64,000 bases of DNA from Saccharomycopsis malanga (GCA_004014935.1 CP025325.1:1612001-1676000); one strand, 5' to 3'; counted from the first letter of the stretch, positions 10,887 to 22,249 are shown. Notes: generated by a model not told the origin, from the sequence alone. A program made the numbers and translations.

Positions 10887-11907
10887 TTTACAGTAGCACG
10901 TTTCGGTATAATGTAGATTCTATTTGTTTCCACAGTGTAAGCGTACTCAAAAGAATATATTCTTATTTAGTAAGTTAAATTAACAACAATCTGTTCTTTT
11001 TTCGTCGCACCCGCTAGTCATTCATATCTTAACATGACTCAACATTAGATTTCCTACAACTGAACTTTCGATTGTGTATTGTAGACATGAAAAGTACGCC
11101 TATCCACTACTCAAACTTGAAAATCGGTAATGATAATGTCTGCTTATTCATTCTATTCTAAGTTTTGTATGCAAAATCCTTCATATATTTGGCTTTATAT
11201 GAGAACATGCACATACCTTTTCCTGCAGGGTAGGTTATATACTCCTAAGCCAGTTATTCTTATATATGAGAATACGGTAGAGTTCAGGAAACCAAATTTC
11301 ATTGTATAGCATACTTTAATATATAGGGGTTAATGTAGTGTACAGTATTGTTTATTTAACGAGACGTTGGAACTGCACTCAGCCATTCTTTCTTCTAATG
11401 GTAAATTGTATCTATTAATGTAGACTACGATAATATATTTTATTAAGCTACAAACTATGGTAGTATAATATAGTCCAAATCATATAGTAAAACTATTGCA
11501 ACATAACATATTGCAATAACTGATACTATAGTGGAGAGCCACTCATAGACACACTTCGTATAGAAAAGTATATCGATACACTACGGTCAAAAGTTTTCCA
11601 AAAGAATAGAACCCTTTTTCTTCTTCACATATTCTAACAATCAATATCCCCATAAAACTCTTTTATTAGCTGTCCTAGAAACATGCTAAATGAGCTAAAT
11701 CATATAAAACTTCTTATACTGGTTATGAGCTCTTTAGATCACGGTTCGTGGCCCTTTCACAGTAAAAAATTTTGGAGATTGTGAAAAATTGTTAGCGAAA
11801 TAGTATGAAAGCGCTTAGAATGGGAGACAAATCTTGAAAAACTAGTTGAGCAGAACAAATTCTTTTTACTATTTTTCCAACTGATCACCACATAATAAAG
11901 GATAAAG
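10887..11907. other. Intergenic, divergent HAD gene / MHR1
   Basis: About 1 kb between divergent starts of two mitochondrial genes. No further gene or repeat is recognised. Confidence 0.5.
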
Positions 11908-12638
11908 ATGGTGAATCTCGCTTCCAGATTTCGCAGTGCACAGTGGTTGTTATCCTCTGGCTATGCACCACAGGTTTTTTTATTTAGAAACTTGGAAACC
12001 GGCCAAGTTGTCTATTCTCAGCTCCCTTATTTTGCTGTATGTGTTGTTTTGATTGAACGAAAATTGTATCGTTGAAAAGCAGCTTACTAACATTTTAGGA
12101 ACGTCAAATCAAAAAGCAGTTTCAGCGTCCAAATTGGCAGAATCGTAAGCCATCCACTAGAAGGGATGTGTGGAGAGTGATGGCAGTTGCCAGTTTCCCA
12201 ACTCACGAGAAGGCTGTAGATGCATACAATGCCCTAGTAGAACTTAGACATCTTAGAGAAGTTGGCAAAAAGAAGGATGCCCAGGCGCTTAGAAAGAAGA
12301 ATGAAGAAGGAAATATATGGTATTCTGGTCAATATCGTCCAACATGGGCTCAGGAGTCTGTTGCTGATTTAGCTACTATTGTTGATGAACTTAATTTGGA
12401 GAATACCGTTGTAGACTGGGAAGATTTGTGGAGAAAAGGCGAAGATCAACATTGGAATCCAGAGCTTGTGCAACATCGTCAATTAGAAAAACACAACCCA
12501 AGAGAAGAGTCGCTTGTGTTGAAGAGATTGGGCGAGAAGGTAAAGTTGGAATTTGCCAAGTTGAGAGAGCAGGAGACTGAGAGTAGTATCGATCTTAATA
12601 GTGTAGAGATAAATGCCAAACCTGCCGAAGCTATATGA
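11908..12638 (+). CDS. MHR1: Mitochondrial recombination / ribosomal protein Mhr1 (mL67)
   Basis: Two exons, 11908-12036 and 12099-12638; the 62-nt intron has GTATGT, TACTAAC and TTTTAG. The 222-aa product starts [17 protein letters not shown] and contains [37 protein letters not shown] and [16 protein letters not shown], all diagnostic of Mhr1. In yeast the protein pairs homologous mtDNA strands and starts rolling-circle replication, and it is also the mitoribosomal large-subunit protein mL67. Length matches the family (226 aa in S. cerevisiae). The first exon supplies the start of the conserved core, so an unspliced reading from a downstream codon would lose it. Confidence 0.93.
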
Positions 12639-13515
12639 GCAGGCTTTTTGTCAAATATATTATGCTATAATTTTTGTCCGAAGGCTATTTTTGTTCTGTT
12701 GGTTCCCTAGTTACTCATAATTCTCTTTCATTCCTGTTACATTATTGTAAATACATATTACTGTACATAAACCGCGAGTAGAAACGTGTGTGACTCGTTT
12801 AGTATTGGTTTCTGTAATGTGGTAATTTTCAGGATCAAAAGATATTTTTGCTAATTCCCGTGTATAACAGTACTTCGATTGGCTTATTTTACAGTCATTG
12901 TTTTCTATTATGCACTGCTTATATCGCTATAATCATAATTTTATATTATTTATACTTACTGCAAAACTTGTTAGTGATTCATGTTGTGTTTACCAACTAT
13001 TAATTAACCTCAAAATGAGTTACTAGTTGTGCAACTCGCTATTTACTATTTTATTTGGTGTAGACCATACTTCAATATTCTGTGCTGTTTTCATTATTAT
13101 GAAATAACAAGTCCAATAGCACTAATACAAATTTTGCACTAACTGTTATAAGCCATTTTTAATAATAATAATAGCCTTGTATTTCGAACCCAATATATCA
13201 GTTAGTGTTCAATTCTCGAAACGATAAACCACAATAATGAAAACCTAACCTGTTCCTTTCAGTATCTCAATGGTTCTTCACCCTATAAGCCATTTCTACA
13301 AAAAAAAGAAAATTATGGCACATAAATTATTTAACATTTATTTAACAAAGCACTTGTAACAACTTAACAGTCAAAACCAAGAAACCAGCACCTTTGAAGA
13401 ACTTACAATTAAAAAGGTATCAAATTTAAACTACTTTTAGAAATGCAAGATAAGTATATATAAAAAATAACCAACCGTTTATGCAAAATAAGTTCATGGG
13501 CACCAGCATTGACGC
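12639..13515. other. Intergenic between convergent MHR1 and SMF-like gene
   Basis: An AT-rich 3'-to-3' spacer that holds repeat copy 2 (about 13160-13215). Nothing else is seen. Confidence 0.5.
13160..13215 (-). repeat. Dispersed repeat copy 2 (partial)
   Basis: On the minus strand it reads AACTGATATATTGGGTTCGAA, then ATACAAGGC, then ATTATTATTATT. It matches the 3' part of the family and is truncated or diverged upstream. Confidence 0.5.
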
Positions 13516-15030
13516 TTAGACCAATCCTTTCAACATGAAAATGATGTTCAAAATGTTGAGCACCGCGATAGTGGCCCATGCGATAATGGAAACTGTTGCT
13601 GTTGTGGTGCTGTTGGAGTAATCTACGTACTCTGTAGTGTTTTCTCTGTTTGTTTCTGACTGTTCAACAGCCCCGTAGTTGTCTTCAGAAGTTGCCACTT
13701 TTCTGTATGGCACTTTCATGATCTTTTTATTACAAGTAAAGTATACCAAAGGTGCTGAGCAAAATGGAAGAATGAAAGAAAGCACTACTTGACTACCGTT
13801 CAAAATATCATTGACTCCTTTCCTTCCCATTGTGTATGTGACCAATAAACATGGGACAATTGCAATAAGTCGAGTGACAAGTCTTCTGATCCAAGGTTTG
13901 AAAGTCCAATGTATGAAGCCTTCGGACACTGTTTGGCCAGCCAAAGTGACGACCAAACCTGATGATTGCCCTGAGAGAAGCATTGCCCAGGCGAAAATCA
14001 AGCCAGCACCCTTGGAAACATAAATTGTTAAGAGTTCGTAGATGGATACCAAGTCCGCGTCATCAGCATCTGGAGTGCCATAAAGTGCCGCGCCGGCCAC
14101 TATTAAAATGGCAGAGTTGACAAACGTGGCTACAAAGAATAGTGAGATTATCAACTCCCAATAAGAGTATTTTAAAGAAAATTCAATTGCCTGAGCGGAC
14201 GGCTTATATTTAGAATTCCAATGCTGATGTTCTTTGTTAGAGGCTGCAAGTAATGCAGTGGAATCGTTTACTTGTTCTTGGTTAAGTGTTTGGTTAGTTT
14301 GCCCTTCTGTTCGTAAAAGCCCATGTTGTTGGTCATATTCCTTAAGTCGCGGTTGGACCAATGCCGAACCAAGATATAAAGAATGAGGCATGATGGTGGC
14401 ACCTACAATAGCACAGCCCAAATAGATTGCCTTGTCTTCTAGAAGCTCTTTGGAAGGCAAGAAGCCTTCAAAGAGAGTCCTTTTGTTTGGAATAGATACA
14501 CTGAATAATTCCAAGATAAAGCAAATGATAGTGCCTGCCACTAGTAAAAAGACCATAAACTCAAATACTCGGACTTGTTTGATAGAATTGTCTGGATTAT
14601 AAAAGAACAAAATGATTATAACATCGAATACCGTCAACAATACACCATAGTTAAGGGGAATTCCAAACAAAATGTCCAAGGCAATTGCAGTTCCTACAAC
14701 CTCCGCAAGATCAGTGGCAATGATTGCTGCCTCGGCAAAAACATAAAGCACCAAGTTGAGCCACCGGGGCAAATGGCGCCGGCAGTTCTCCGCCAAGTCT
14801 AGCCCTGTAATAGAACCTAGTTTTATACAAAGACATTGCATAAGAATGGCGAAACAATTGGAAATAAATATAATGAATAAAAGCTTATACTGATACAATG
14901 ATCCAGAAGTCGTGTTGGAGCTAAAGTTTCCCGGATCAATAAACGAAACAGCCACTAGAATCGACTGGAGGAAAAACCTCAGATATTTTTTTAATATTCC
15001 TTGTATTCTTGATATCATATTGATCACCAT
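13516..15030 (-). CDS. SMF3: NRAMP divalent metal transporter, Smf3-like
   Basis: A single exon of 504 aa with about 11 hydrophobic segments. It carries the NRAMP metal-site motifs: DPGN in TM1 (residues 32-35) and the TM6 motif ATIMPHSLYLGS (MPHS about 214-217). The N-terminus is short, as in vacuolar Smf3 rather than Smf1/Smf2. A hydrophilic loop near residues 235-275 and a polar segment before the last membrane span (YGAVEQSETNRENTTEY) are probably cytosolic or lumenal linkers. Yeast Smf3 exports iron from the vacuole. Family assignment is firm, but the choice of Smf3 over the other paralogs rests on length and overall look. The upstream region has a (TA)n run at about 15173-15184. Confidence 0.85.
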   Translation of the reverse strand: MVINMISRIQGILKKYLRFFLQSILVAVSFIDPGNFSSNTTSGSLYQYKLLFIIFISNCFAILMQCLCIKLGSITGLDLAENCRRHLPRWLNLVLYVFAEAAIIATDLAEVVGTAIALDILFGIPLNYGVLLTVFDVIIILFFYNPDNSIKQVRVFEFMVFLLVAGTIICFILELFSVSIPNKRTLFEGFLPSKELLEDKAIYLGCAIVGATIMPHSLYLGSALVQPRLKEYDQQHGLLRTEGQTNQTLNQEQVNDSTALLAASNKEHQHWNSKYKPSAQAIEFSLKYSYWELIISLFFVATFVNSAILIVAGAALYGTPDADDADLVSIYELLTIYVSKGAGLIFAWAMLLSGQSSGLVVTLAGQTVSEGFIHWTFKPWIRRLVTRLIAIVPCLLVTYTMGRKGVNDILNGSQVVLSFILPFCSAPLVYFTCNKKIMKVPYRKVATSEDNYGAVEQSETNRENTTEYVDYSNSTTTATVSIIAWATIAVLNILNIIFMLKGLV

Positions 15031-17754
15031 TCACCCCTTTCCATCAAATCGTCAGAAAAATATAACAACAAACGCCTGCAATAATTCCCAAAATATAAAT
15101 TCCGATATCTAATTCTTAGATTAGTGCCTAGTCTTCCAAAACTCCCACTACTGTCTCCACATACAAATAGTATATATATATATATTCATATATACCCATC
15201 ACTCTCACCAGGTGATCCTTCTCACTAACCGCATTTCCATCGCCGCACGAAAACAGCTACGCGCACCAGCACTATTGGTGGGTTTATGTATCTCTACTGT
15301 GTTAGCCCATAGTACTGACCAAGATATTTCCTGAGGGTTCTACCGTTAATTATTTGATGAGACATTGTTTAATTGAATACGTATCCCTGTTGCTAATTGA
15401 GCTGATCCACTTGGGCGTAATTATTTGCTGTTTATTAAATGTCATTCATTTCTCGCTACAACAACCATTTTCTTACTAAATTTATCTACATCAGCAAACA
15501 ATATATCCTCTGCTTATATTTAAGACGTCAATCGTACCAGGCCAGTGCAAAGGTAATAAGTAGAAACGATTTATAACGATTTATCACGTGCACATAATGT
15601 TTAGGCATGTCATTAGACAAATAAAGACCAGCCATTACAGAATGTGTCGAGATATCGCTAATGATTGACTTGTTAATACAATTGAGAGCATTAATCCAAC
15701 CATGTTCTAGGAAAGTCCAGACGATACGTTGATATTGAAGTACGTAACAGCACATGTTACCATTGGGACGACCGCAATAGATACGAGGCGTCAGTTTACG
15801 TTAACACCTCGTGAAGCGTAGAAGGATCCTAATCGGGCTTTCTGAGGCGTAAAAGTTGATGGATCATCGGTGCGAGACTCATACTAGTCCTCTATGTTTC
15901 ATACCAACTAGTATAGTTCAGTAGCACTGCCGACCGGACCAGTTAGAGGTTCAACCCCTGCCCAGGTATACACGCGCCCCCTAGATAGCCGAGCGTATTT
16001 AAAATGTTCCCTATTAGAAAACAACTAAATTCGGGTTCCCCGGTCATAGCGCTATAGTAGGTATGCATATATATTTATGCACAGTGACGCATCAGGCAGA
16101 TCACCTGCATGTGCCTTGCCGCGTGTCTCATGTGAAGCACAGCCAGGTGCATAATACTAGATTTTTGACTCAGTGTAGGTGGTTTCTTCAAGGTTTATTT
16201 AACGGTTTATTTCAAATTACCAAGTCTAAGGAACGGATAATGGTATGTATTTAAGGTATTTGTACTGTTGTAGGGTATAACTAAATGTAAATCTGCCAAC
16301 AGCATAAAATTAGATGCTTGGAAGTCAGTCGTTTCAATATGGAAAAATTTGGCCTGGATCAACCTATCCGGGGGTAGATATTTTTGGTTTGAATGCTACA
16401 ACTTTAGTTAATTATGGCCTAGTTCTTATCTCATTTGAAAAACTCAAGATTATTTAAAGCCTCAAAAATATATGATTTTATAGAAAGTTTAGTATGCACA
16501 TGTGCATTTTCTGCAAAATTTTCCAAGGTTGTGAGCTTTTCATTGTTTCAATGTAAGAAATAGTACCAAAACGATTCCTTCAATCGACTTATCCCGATAA
16601 AGTAATGATTGCCTTTTTTTGGAAGAATATTTTGCTTGAATCCTTTCATATATTCTAGGAATTTGATGCCTTTTACCATGTTGAGAAAGCGGTTTCTATG
16701 TTGGACGTCAAGTAGAAAAATAATTTTATGTTGGTTGCTGCATCAAGAGCAGTTTCGTACTGCAGTCCGACAGGTGGTAATGCAAGCGTCCCAAAATGGA
16801 AAGAGATCTGAGTACGAGAGAACCTTAATAAATTTTTTAAGGACATAAAGAATTGAAAAGACTTTGAATTCAATCTTGTTATTCGATAATTGTGCTTAAT
16901 TATCGAAAATTCTATTGTTTAAAGTTTAATCATTTTGTTTTGCAGCAAAAACTGAAGCAAACTGAAATACCATTTAGGTTGTCGCGTACTATTTTTATGT
17001 CTCGGCTGAATAAAGGCCACCTAGCGTACGTAGCTCGTAAAGCAACCGTAGTAACCATTGGTAATATTTAACGAAACCTTATCAAGGAGACTTGCATAAC
17101 CAATCTTGGGTCGTTTATTGTTTGGTCTCAGTTTATACATAGCTGCATCGCCTGTCATGCCAGAAGATGTTCATGCTGCATTCCGGCATTTCCAAGAAAT
17201 ATCCTATTTTGGGCCTCTCTTAGTAAATTTCTCGCAAACACTGCCCAAGTAATACCTATGCTGAAATTCGCATTTCTCGTATTGTCCCTGTCATTTAGAT
17301 AGTACATATTGGTAACTGTCCTTGGCCGTGCCCGGGGCTGTTAATAGTTAATAGTTTGTAAATAAGGTCTGACTACAGCCACTCGTGCCCAATGTCTGTA
17401 CATAATACATAAAGGATACTCATCCTGTCTAAAGTGTTGACTTGTTGTCAAAACTCTCCCAATAAGGTCATTTTGGCCAAGTAATTTCTTCGACACCAAT
17501 TAACCGATCTGTTGCTCGTCTTTTGAGTACATCTCCACTTTTTATAACTGAGTTTTAAATCTTGCTTTCTACCCATTTTCCATCCGGGGGCCATCTTGGT
17601 GGAACCTGTTATAACGTGTCAGACTTAGCTTACTTATATGTTAATTATATCAAAGATTACCATTTTGAAAGCAAACCTATATGACTTTGAACTTTTTGTT
17701 AATAACTGATTTCCAATAATTTACTGTTAAGAAAAATTATCAAAACCTTACAAA
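15031..17754. other. Long intergenic region before the VosA-like gene
   Basis: 2.7 kb with no supported gene, the longest empty stretch in the window. It contains a tRNA-like A/B-box pair (15914-15958). Near 16650-16800 there is a short reading with protein-like composition (FYHVEKAVSMLDVK, then FMLVAASRAVSYCSPTGG) broken by stops, which may be a gene relic of unknown origin. Confidence 0.5.
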
Positions 17755-19182
17755 ATGTCAACTTATAACGACAATATTCCCTTCAAAATACGACCTCTTT
17801 CCAAAAGCCTGCTTCGACCAGTACCTACCAACTATACCATAGAAGTCATACAACAGCCTAATAGAGCTCGAGCGTGTGGTATTGCTCGACTGTGTGAGTA
17901 TTACTCTTAATCAAATTTTATAATTCGTCGATGTTACTTATTGCACAAAACTAACCTCATTAGTTGCTGGTAGAAGAACTATAGATCCACCCCCAGTAGT
18001 GAAGCTTTCTTTGTGGGATTCTACAAATCATAATATTATAGAGCGTACCATCAACCATTTGATATTATTCGCTTCTCTCGAGTATGTAACTTCTGGGACT
18101 GGCTCTCAAGGCATACCCGAGCTTCCAACATCTGGTTCTGAAGGAGAACAAGCTTCTAAGAAAAGAAAAAAATCGCAGACTTTAGACACTGAAATGTTGT
18201 GTGGAGAGATCGCGGTGGCTGCAACGATAATTAATCCCGAAGTTACTGATTTCTATAATGATGAACTACGTGGTTTCTTTGTATTCAATGATCTTTCAGT
18301 AAGATACGAAGGTAATTATAGATTAGTGTTTACTTTATATGAATTCCCTTTGAGTATTGGCTCCATTCCTACAATAGATGTTGACAAAAAGAGTATGGGA
18401 AAACTAGCATATCGCAGCAGTGTAAAATCAGACCTGTTTCGAGTATATACTGCAAAAGAGTTTCCAGGCTTGACTCCTTCAACACAGCTTGATCATGCTC
18501 TAAAGAACTTGGGGAGTAAGATCAGAATCAGAAAGATCACCGGAACCAAAAGAGGTAGCACTGGATCTAGAAAAGTTAGAAATGACATTCTGAAGTACGA
18601 CAATGAAAGAAATGATGTATGTATATTTTTTTATTAAATATTTAATGGCATCATTACTAATAGAAATTACAGAAACAGAAAATAAAGAATCAAAGCCCTA
18701 AAAATGAAATAAATGAAGGAACACCAACAACAAAGGCTTCCTTGGCCCCAAAAATATCTAATCTTTTGAATCATCATGCCAATAATACAAGTAATACTGT
18801 TGATCAACAAAATCTCTACAAACCACCTTTACCATCTTCGATATTAGGCCCTACAAAAAATTCAACATCGCCGCAATCCTTACCGCCCCTTCCGTCCATT
18901 TTGCCTTCTTATTCTTCCTATCAGCACCACCGTACTGCCCCTATTCCTCCTTTCAACACTTACAATCAGCCCCCACTCTTGGCACCCTTGCAAAGGAATC
19001 CTACAGTAGGCACTAATCCCGCCGATATCAAAAACCTTTCTCATATAGGATCGCCACCTTTCAACTTTCCACGCCAAATCCCACATATAAATTTCAACAA
19101 CACCATACATAAATCAAACCCTACATTTTTCCAGCCTCAACACAATCTTCCAGGACAATTTGATAATAACTCAAAAAAATAA
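17755..19182 (+). CDS. vosA: Velvet-domain regulator, VosA-like
   Basis: Three exons, 17755-17893, 17964-18616 and 18673-19182. Intron 1 (70 nt) has GTGAGT, CTAAC and ATTAG; intron 2 (56 nt) has GTATGT, TACTAAT and ACAG. The product is about 433 aa. Velvet motifs: YTIEVIQQPNRARACGIARL, GRRTIDPPPVVKL, FVFNDLSVRYEGNYRLVFTLYE and LFRVYTAKEFPGLTPST...GSKIRIRK. A loop holds a basic KKRKK cluster that could be a nuclear signal. The C-terminal third is rich in Pro, Asn, Gln and Ser (PPLPSSILGP, PPLPSILPS), as in the activation-type tails of VosA. In Aspergillus, VosA with VelB represses sporulation genes and supports trehalose storage in spores. Family is strong; VosA identity rests on domain order (N-terminal velvet plus long tail) and motif wording. 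Yeast function is unknown. Confidence 0.87.
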
Positions 19183-19638
19183 TAGCCCATCTTACTTAAT
19201 TTTACACTGACTTTTAATATAGTTCATTTCTACCGTGTTTATTCTCTTAAACTTTCGTTTTGCTTCGAGGCTTTTCTAATATTTTAATACAATTACAAAG
19301 CCTCATTGTATTAATTCAATGTTTTGCTGTGTTAACTTGTGTATTTATACAGTATACCTTAGAATATGTAAAACCGGGATCCTGTACGGATCCGACCTCA
19401 CTAAAATGTAAAGAGAAACCGTGACCTCCGGCAGGTATTTCGTGGTTCCGTCTTGGAAATCCGCCGTCAAAAGACGGTTTCTTGTTTACGTTTTCATAAT
19501 ATAAGGAGATCTAAACTTTTCAGACTTGTTTCAAGGTCTTACTAAACTATCGAATCTGTTAATAACTCTGCACTTTATAAAAGACAACCATTCTTCTAAC
19601 TTCAGCACAGCTGTACAATATTTGTTAACTCTGATAGC
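19183..19638. other. Intergenic, VosA-like to BIK1
   Basis: 456 bp, probably the BIK1 promoter. The segment 19377-19393 contains GGGATCCTGTACGGATCC, an imperfect palindrome. No gene is seen. Confidence 0.45.
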
Positions 19639-21969
19639 ATGTCAACATCGAAATATCAATTAGAAATAGGCACCACTATTCATATGCCAAATGGACGGAG
19701 AGGAATATTGAAGTTTATAGGGAATGTTGAAGACAAACCTGGTCTTTTTGCTGGAATAGAATTGACAGACGGATCGCCAGGAAGAAATAATGGTGATTAT
19801 CATGGAAAAACATATTTTAAAGTGAGTTCTCCTAGAAGTGGTATATTCTATTCTTATGATACAATTGTGCTTTGCAATAACTCTGCGGATGCCGCTGCTG
19901 CAAAACGGTCTTCCATGGGTGCTGTTGTAAGCGCTGCAACCAAGAAAACAATAAAGAATAAGCGTCTTTCATTAGATTCGCAAATGATGATGAAATCAGC
20001 GCCTAGACGAAGTTTCAGTAGTACGTTACATACCAATCTAGAGTCTAATAACGACAAGCGGAGTAGCACGTTACAAAGACGGACTACAATTGAAAGATCA
20101 CCATCAATGAATACCACTAGTGTATTCAGAAATAATGAGTTGATGAATCAAATCAATAGTCTCACTAAACAGCATGAGACTTTATTAGAGGAAAAACGCC
20201 AGTTGGCAGCAGAACTTTGCAATTATAAAGCACAATTAGATGACAAAGTCTCGTTATTAAACGGATATAAGGAATCTATAGACAATGAGTTGAAACCAGC
20301 GATCGAAGATTATAAATACCAGCTACAACAAAAAGAAACCAAACTTGTTAAAATTAAACAACAGGCTGATCAGCAAAGAGATGAACTCAGAGACGCTATC
20401 AGCGCTTTGGAAGACCAAGCGTCTGAGAACGCTGAAATATATACCACTGAAGTACAAAATTTAAAAGCCAAAATAAACGAACACGAACAAACTATTGAGG
20501 CACTCAACAAAAAAATAGATATGGTCGGTAATGGAGATAATTCCATTTGGAAAAAACAGGTGGAAGAACAATCCAAAGTTATCTTATCCTTGCAAAGTCA
20601 AGTGGATGAAAGAGAATTAATCATCAAATCTTTAAACAAAAATGATGGGCACGATGATTTCAGTTTTGTCAATGAAGATTCCAATAAAGTTTCGGATAAA
20701 GAATTGGAGGCCTTGAAATCTGAATTTGAAAAGATACAAATTGACACCAGGAAATTGACGAACAAAATAATAGAAAAAGATCAAACCATACAAAATTTAA
20801 GCGACGAATTGGCATTGCTTCGTAATGAGCTCGATCTAAAAAATAGTCTTATGGAGAAAAACAAGCAGCTTTCTGAATTGCAATTTAAGGATCACCTTGT
20901 AATGCAGGATAATCAAAATCATATAGAAACATTGAAATCCACTTACGAGGCTGAAATAAAGTCAAAAAATAACGAGATCGATCAACTAAATTTATTATTG
21001 AAAGATTTATCTTTACAAAAACAAAAACTGTTCAAAACACAAGATGAATCATCAGAAATTGAGCGTCTTAGGCTCCAGTTGCAAGCACGCGACCAAGAAA
21101 TCTCACGGTTGAAGAAGAATAGTCTAAGTGCCGAAATGCTTAATGAAGAAATACTCAGTTTGCAACAGAAAAACGCGATCTTAACTGAAAAGACTTCGGA
21201 GCTAAATACGTTGAAATCACAACTTGATAGTAAAGATAGCAAAAAGCTCACAAACGAGCTTTCTCAAAAAGATAAAGAAATTGAAGAGTTGAGAAATAAT
21301 ATTGAAGTTATTGAACTATTAAATCAACAAATCGAGTCTTTGAAAACTGGTAATGACGCATTAGTCGACCATGAAGAAGACCTCATGAGGCAGTTTGATG
21401 ATTTGCGCTATCGGCATTCTCAAATTGAGAGTGTTCTTGTCGAAAAAAATCAAGAAATTAATACCTTGAAAAAACAGTATGAATCTGCCAGGGCCGACAA
21501 AGAAAATTTGAAGGCAGAGCTTGCACAATTGAAGACAGAGAGTGACTTGAGTGAAGAAGTGCATAAAGAAGAAATTACTGAGAAAGATGTGCAGATCAAA
21601 GAATTGCAAGCAATCATTGCGCAGCTTGAAAAAAAATTGTTAATCAATGATAACGGTTGGTCAAGCCAGCGCAAAAACAATAATTCTGTTTCATCAATTG
21701 ATACTTCTGGGTCTGTGTTTTCTCCTAATATGAAGAGGTTAAGTAACTCCTCCATTGACGATCATGTTGAGGAAAAGCAACCTACCCTGGGTATAGAGAA
21801 AAAGAAATTGAGATATTCTTCGACTCCGGAAGTTATCCAGGGAGAATTGCCTATCTACAAACCGGCCACCACCGTAGATGCATCCGCCGGTAGAGCGAAA
21901 TGGTGTGGCTTATGTGAAAGAGAGGGCCATGATAGTTATGAGTGTCCCTTTGAAAATGATATTTTTTAA
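19639..21969 (+). CDS. BIK1: CAP-Gly microtubule plus-end protein Bik1 (CLIP-170)
   Basis: A single exon of 776 aa. The N-terminal CAP-Gly domain (about residues 10-80) has GLFAGIEL and GRNNGDYHGKTYF, the groove that binds EEY/F tails. A basic, Ser-rich linker follows. A very long coiled coil (about 165-690) is full of heptads such as LRNELDLKNSLMEKNKQL. The C-terminus has a CCHC zinc knuckle, CGLCEREGHDSYEC, before the end FENDIF. This is the CLIP-170 layout. Bik1 binds microtubule plus ends, carries dynein to the cortex and stabilises spindles. The coiled coil is much longer than in S. cerevisiae Bik1 (440 aa), resembling animal CLIP-170 and filamentous-fungal homologs. Confidence 0.92.
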   Translation: MSTSKYQLEIGTTIHMPNGRRGILKFIGNVEDKPGLFAGIELTDGSPGRNNGDYHGKTYFKVSSPRSGIFYSYDTIVLCNNSADAAAAKRSSMGAVVSAATKKTIKNKRLSLDSQMMMKSAPRRSFSSTLHTNLESNNDKRSSTLQRRTTIERSPSMNTTSVFRNNELMNQINSLTKQHETLLEEKRQLAAELCNYKAQLDDKVSLLNGYKESIDNELKPAIEDYKYQLQQKETKLVKIKQQADQQRDELRDAISALEDQASENAEIYTTEVQNLKAKINEHEQTIEALNKKIDMVGNGDNSIWKKQVEEQSKVILSLQSQVDERELIIKSLNKNDGHDDFSFVNEDSNKVSDKELEALKSEFEKIQIDTRKLTNKIIEKDQTIQNLSDELALLRNELDLKNSLMEKNKQLSELQFKDHLVMQDNQNHIETLKSTYEAEIKSKNNEIDQLNLLLKDLSLQKQKLFKTQDESSEIERLRLQLQARDQEISRLKKNSLSAEMLNEEILSLQQKNAILTEKTSELNTLKSQLDSKDSKKLTNELSQKDKEIEELRNNIEVIELLNQQIESLKTGNDALVDHEEDLMRQFDDLRYRHSQIESVLVEKNQEINTLKKQYESARADKENLKAELAQLKTESDLSEEVHKEEITEKDVQIKELQAIIAQLEKKLLINDNGWSSQRKNNNSVSSIDTSGSVFSPNMKRLSNSSIDDHVEEKQPTLGIEKKKLRYSSTPEVIQGELPIYKPATTVDASAGRAKWCGLCEREGHDSYECPFENDIF

Positions 21970-22016
21970 CCCTTGAGCTTTTTTATATTATATCTAGTTT
22001 TTTTCAACAAAAAAAA

Positions 22017-22062
22017 TGTTTGTTTATTTGTTTATTTGTTTGTTTGTTTGTTCGTTCGTTAT
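22017..22062. repeat. TTTG/TTTA/TTCG tetranucleotide microsatellite
   Basis: About eleven 4-nt units just after the BIK1 stop, mostly TTTG with TTTA and TTCG variants. Confidence 0.85.
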
Positions 22063-22249
22063 TGCTTATTTTTGCTTGTTATTGTTTCTGTTAGTTTACA
22101 TTTGTTTGCTCTTCTCGTTGGTTTGTTCACACCCCCTTTAAATACCATTTCTATATTATAGCTATAAAAGGTTGAGTTTGTTGTACTCAAAAGTGTGTAG
22201 GCAGGTACGATGTAAATCATTGATTTAAAAGGACTACAAAAATTTTAGT

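Noticed and set aside
19377-19393. GGATCC-flanked palindrome upstream of BIK1 as an operator
   Set aside because: It is a single short palindrome with no known factor or second copy nearby.
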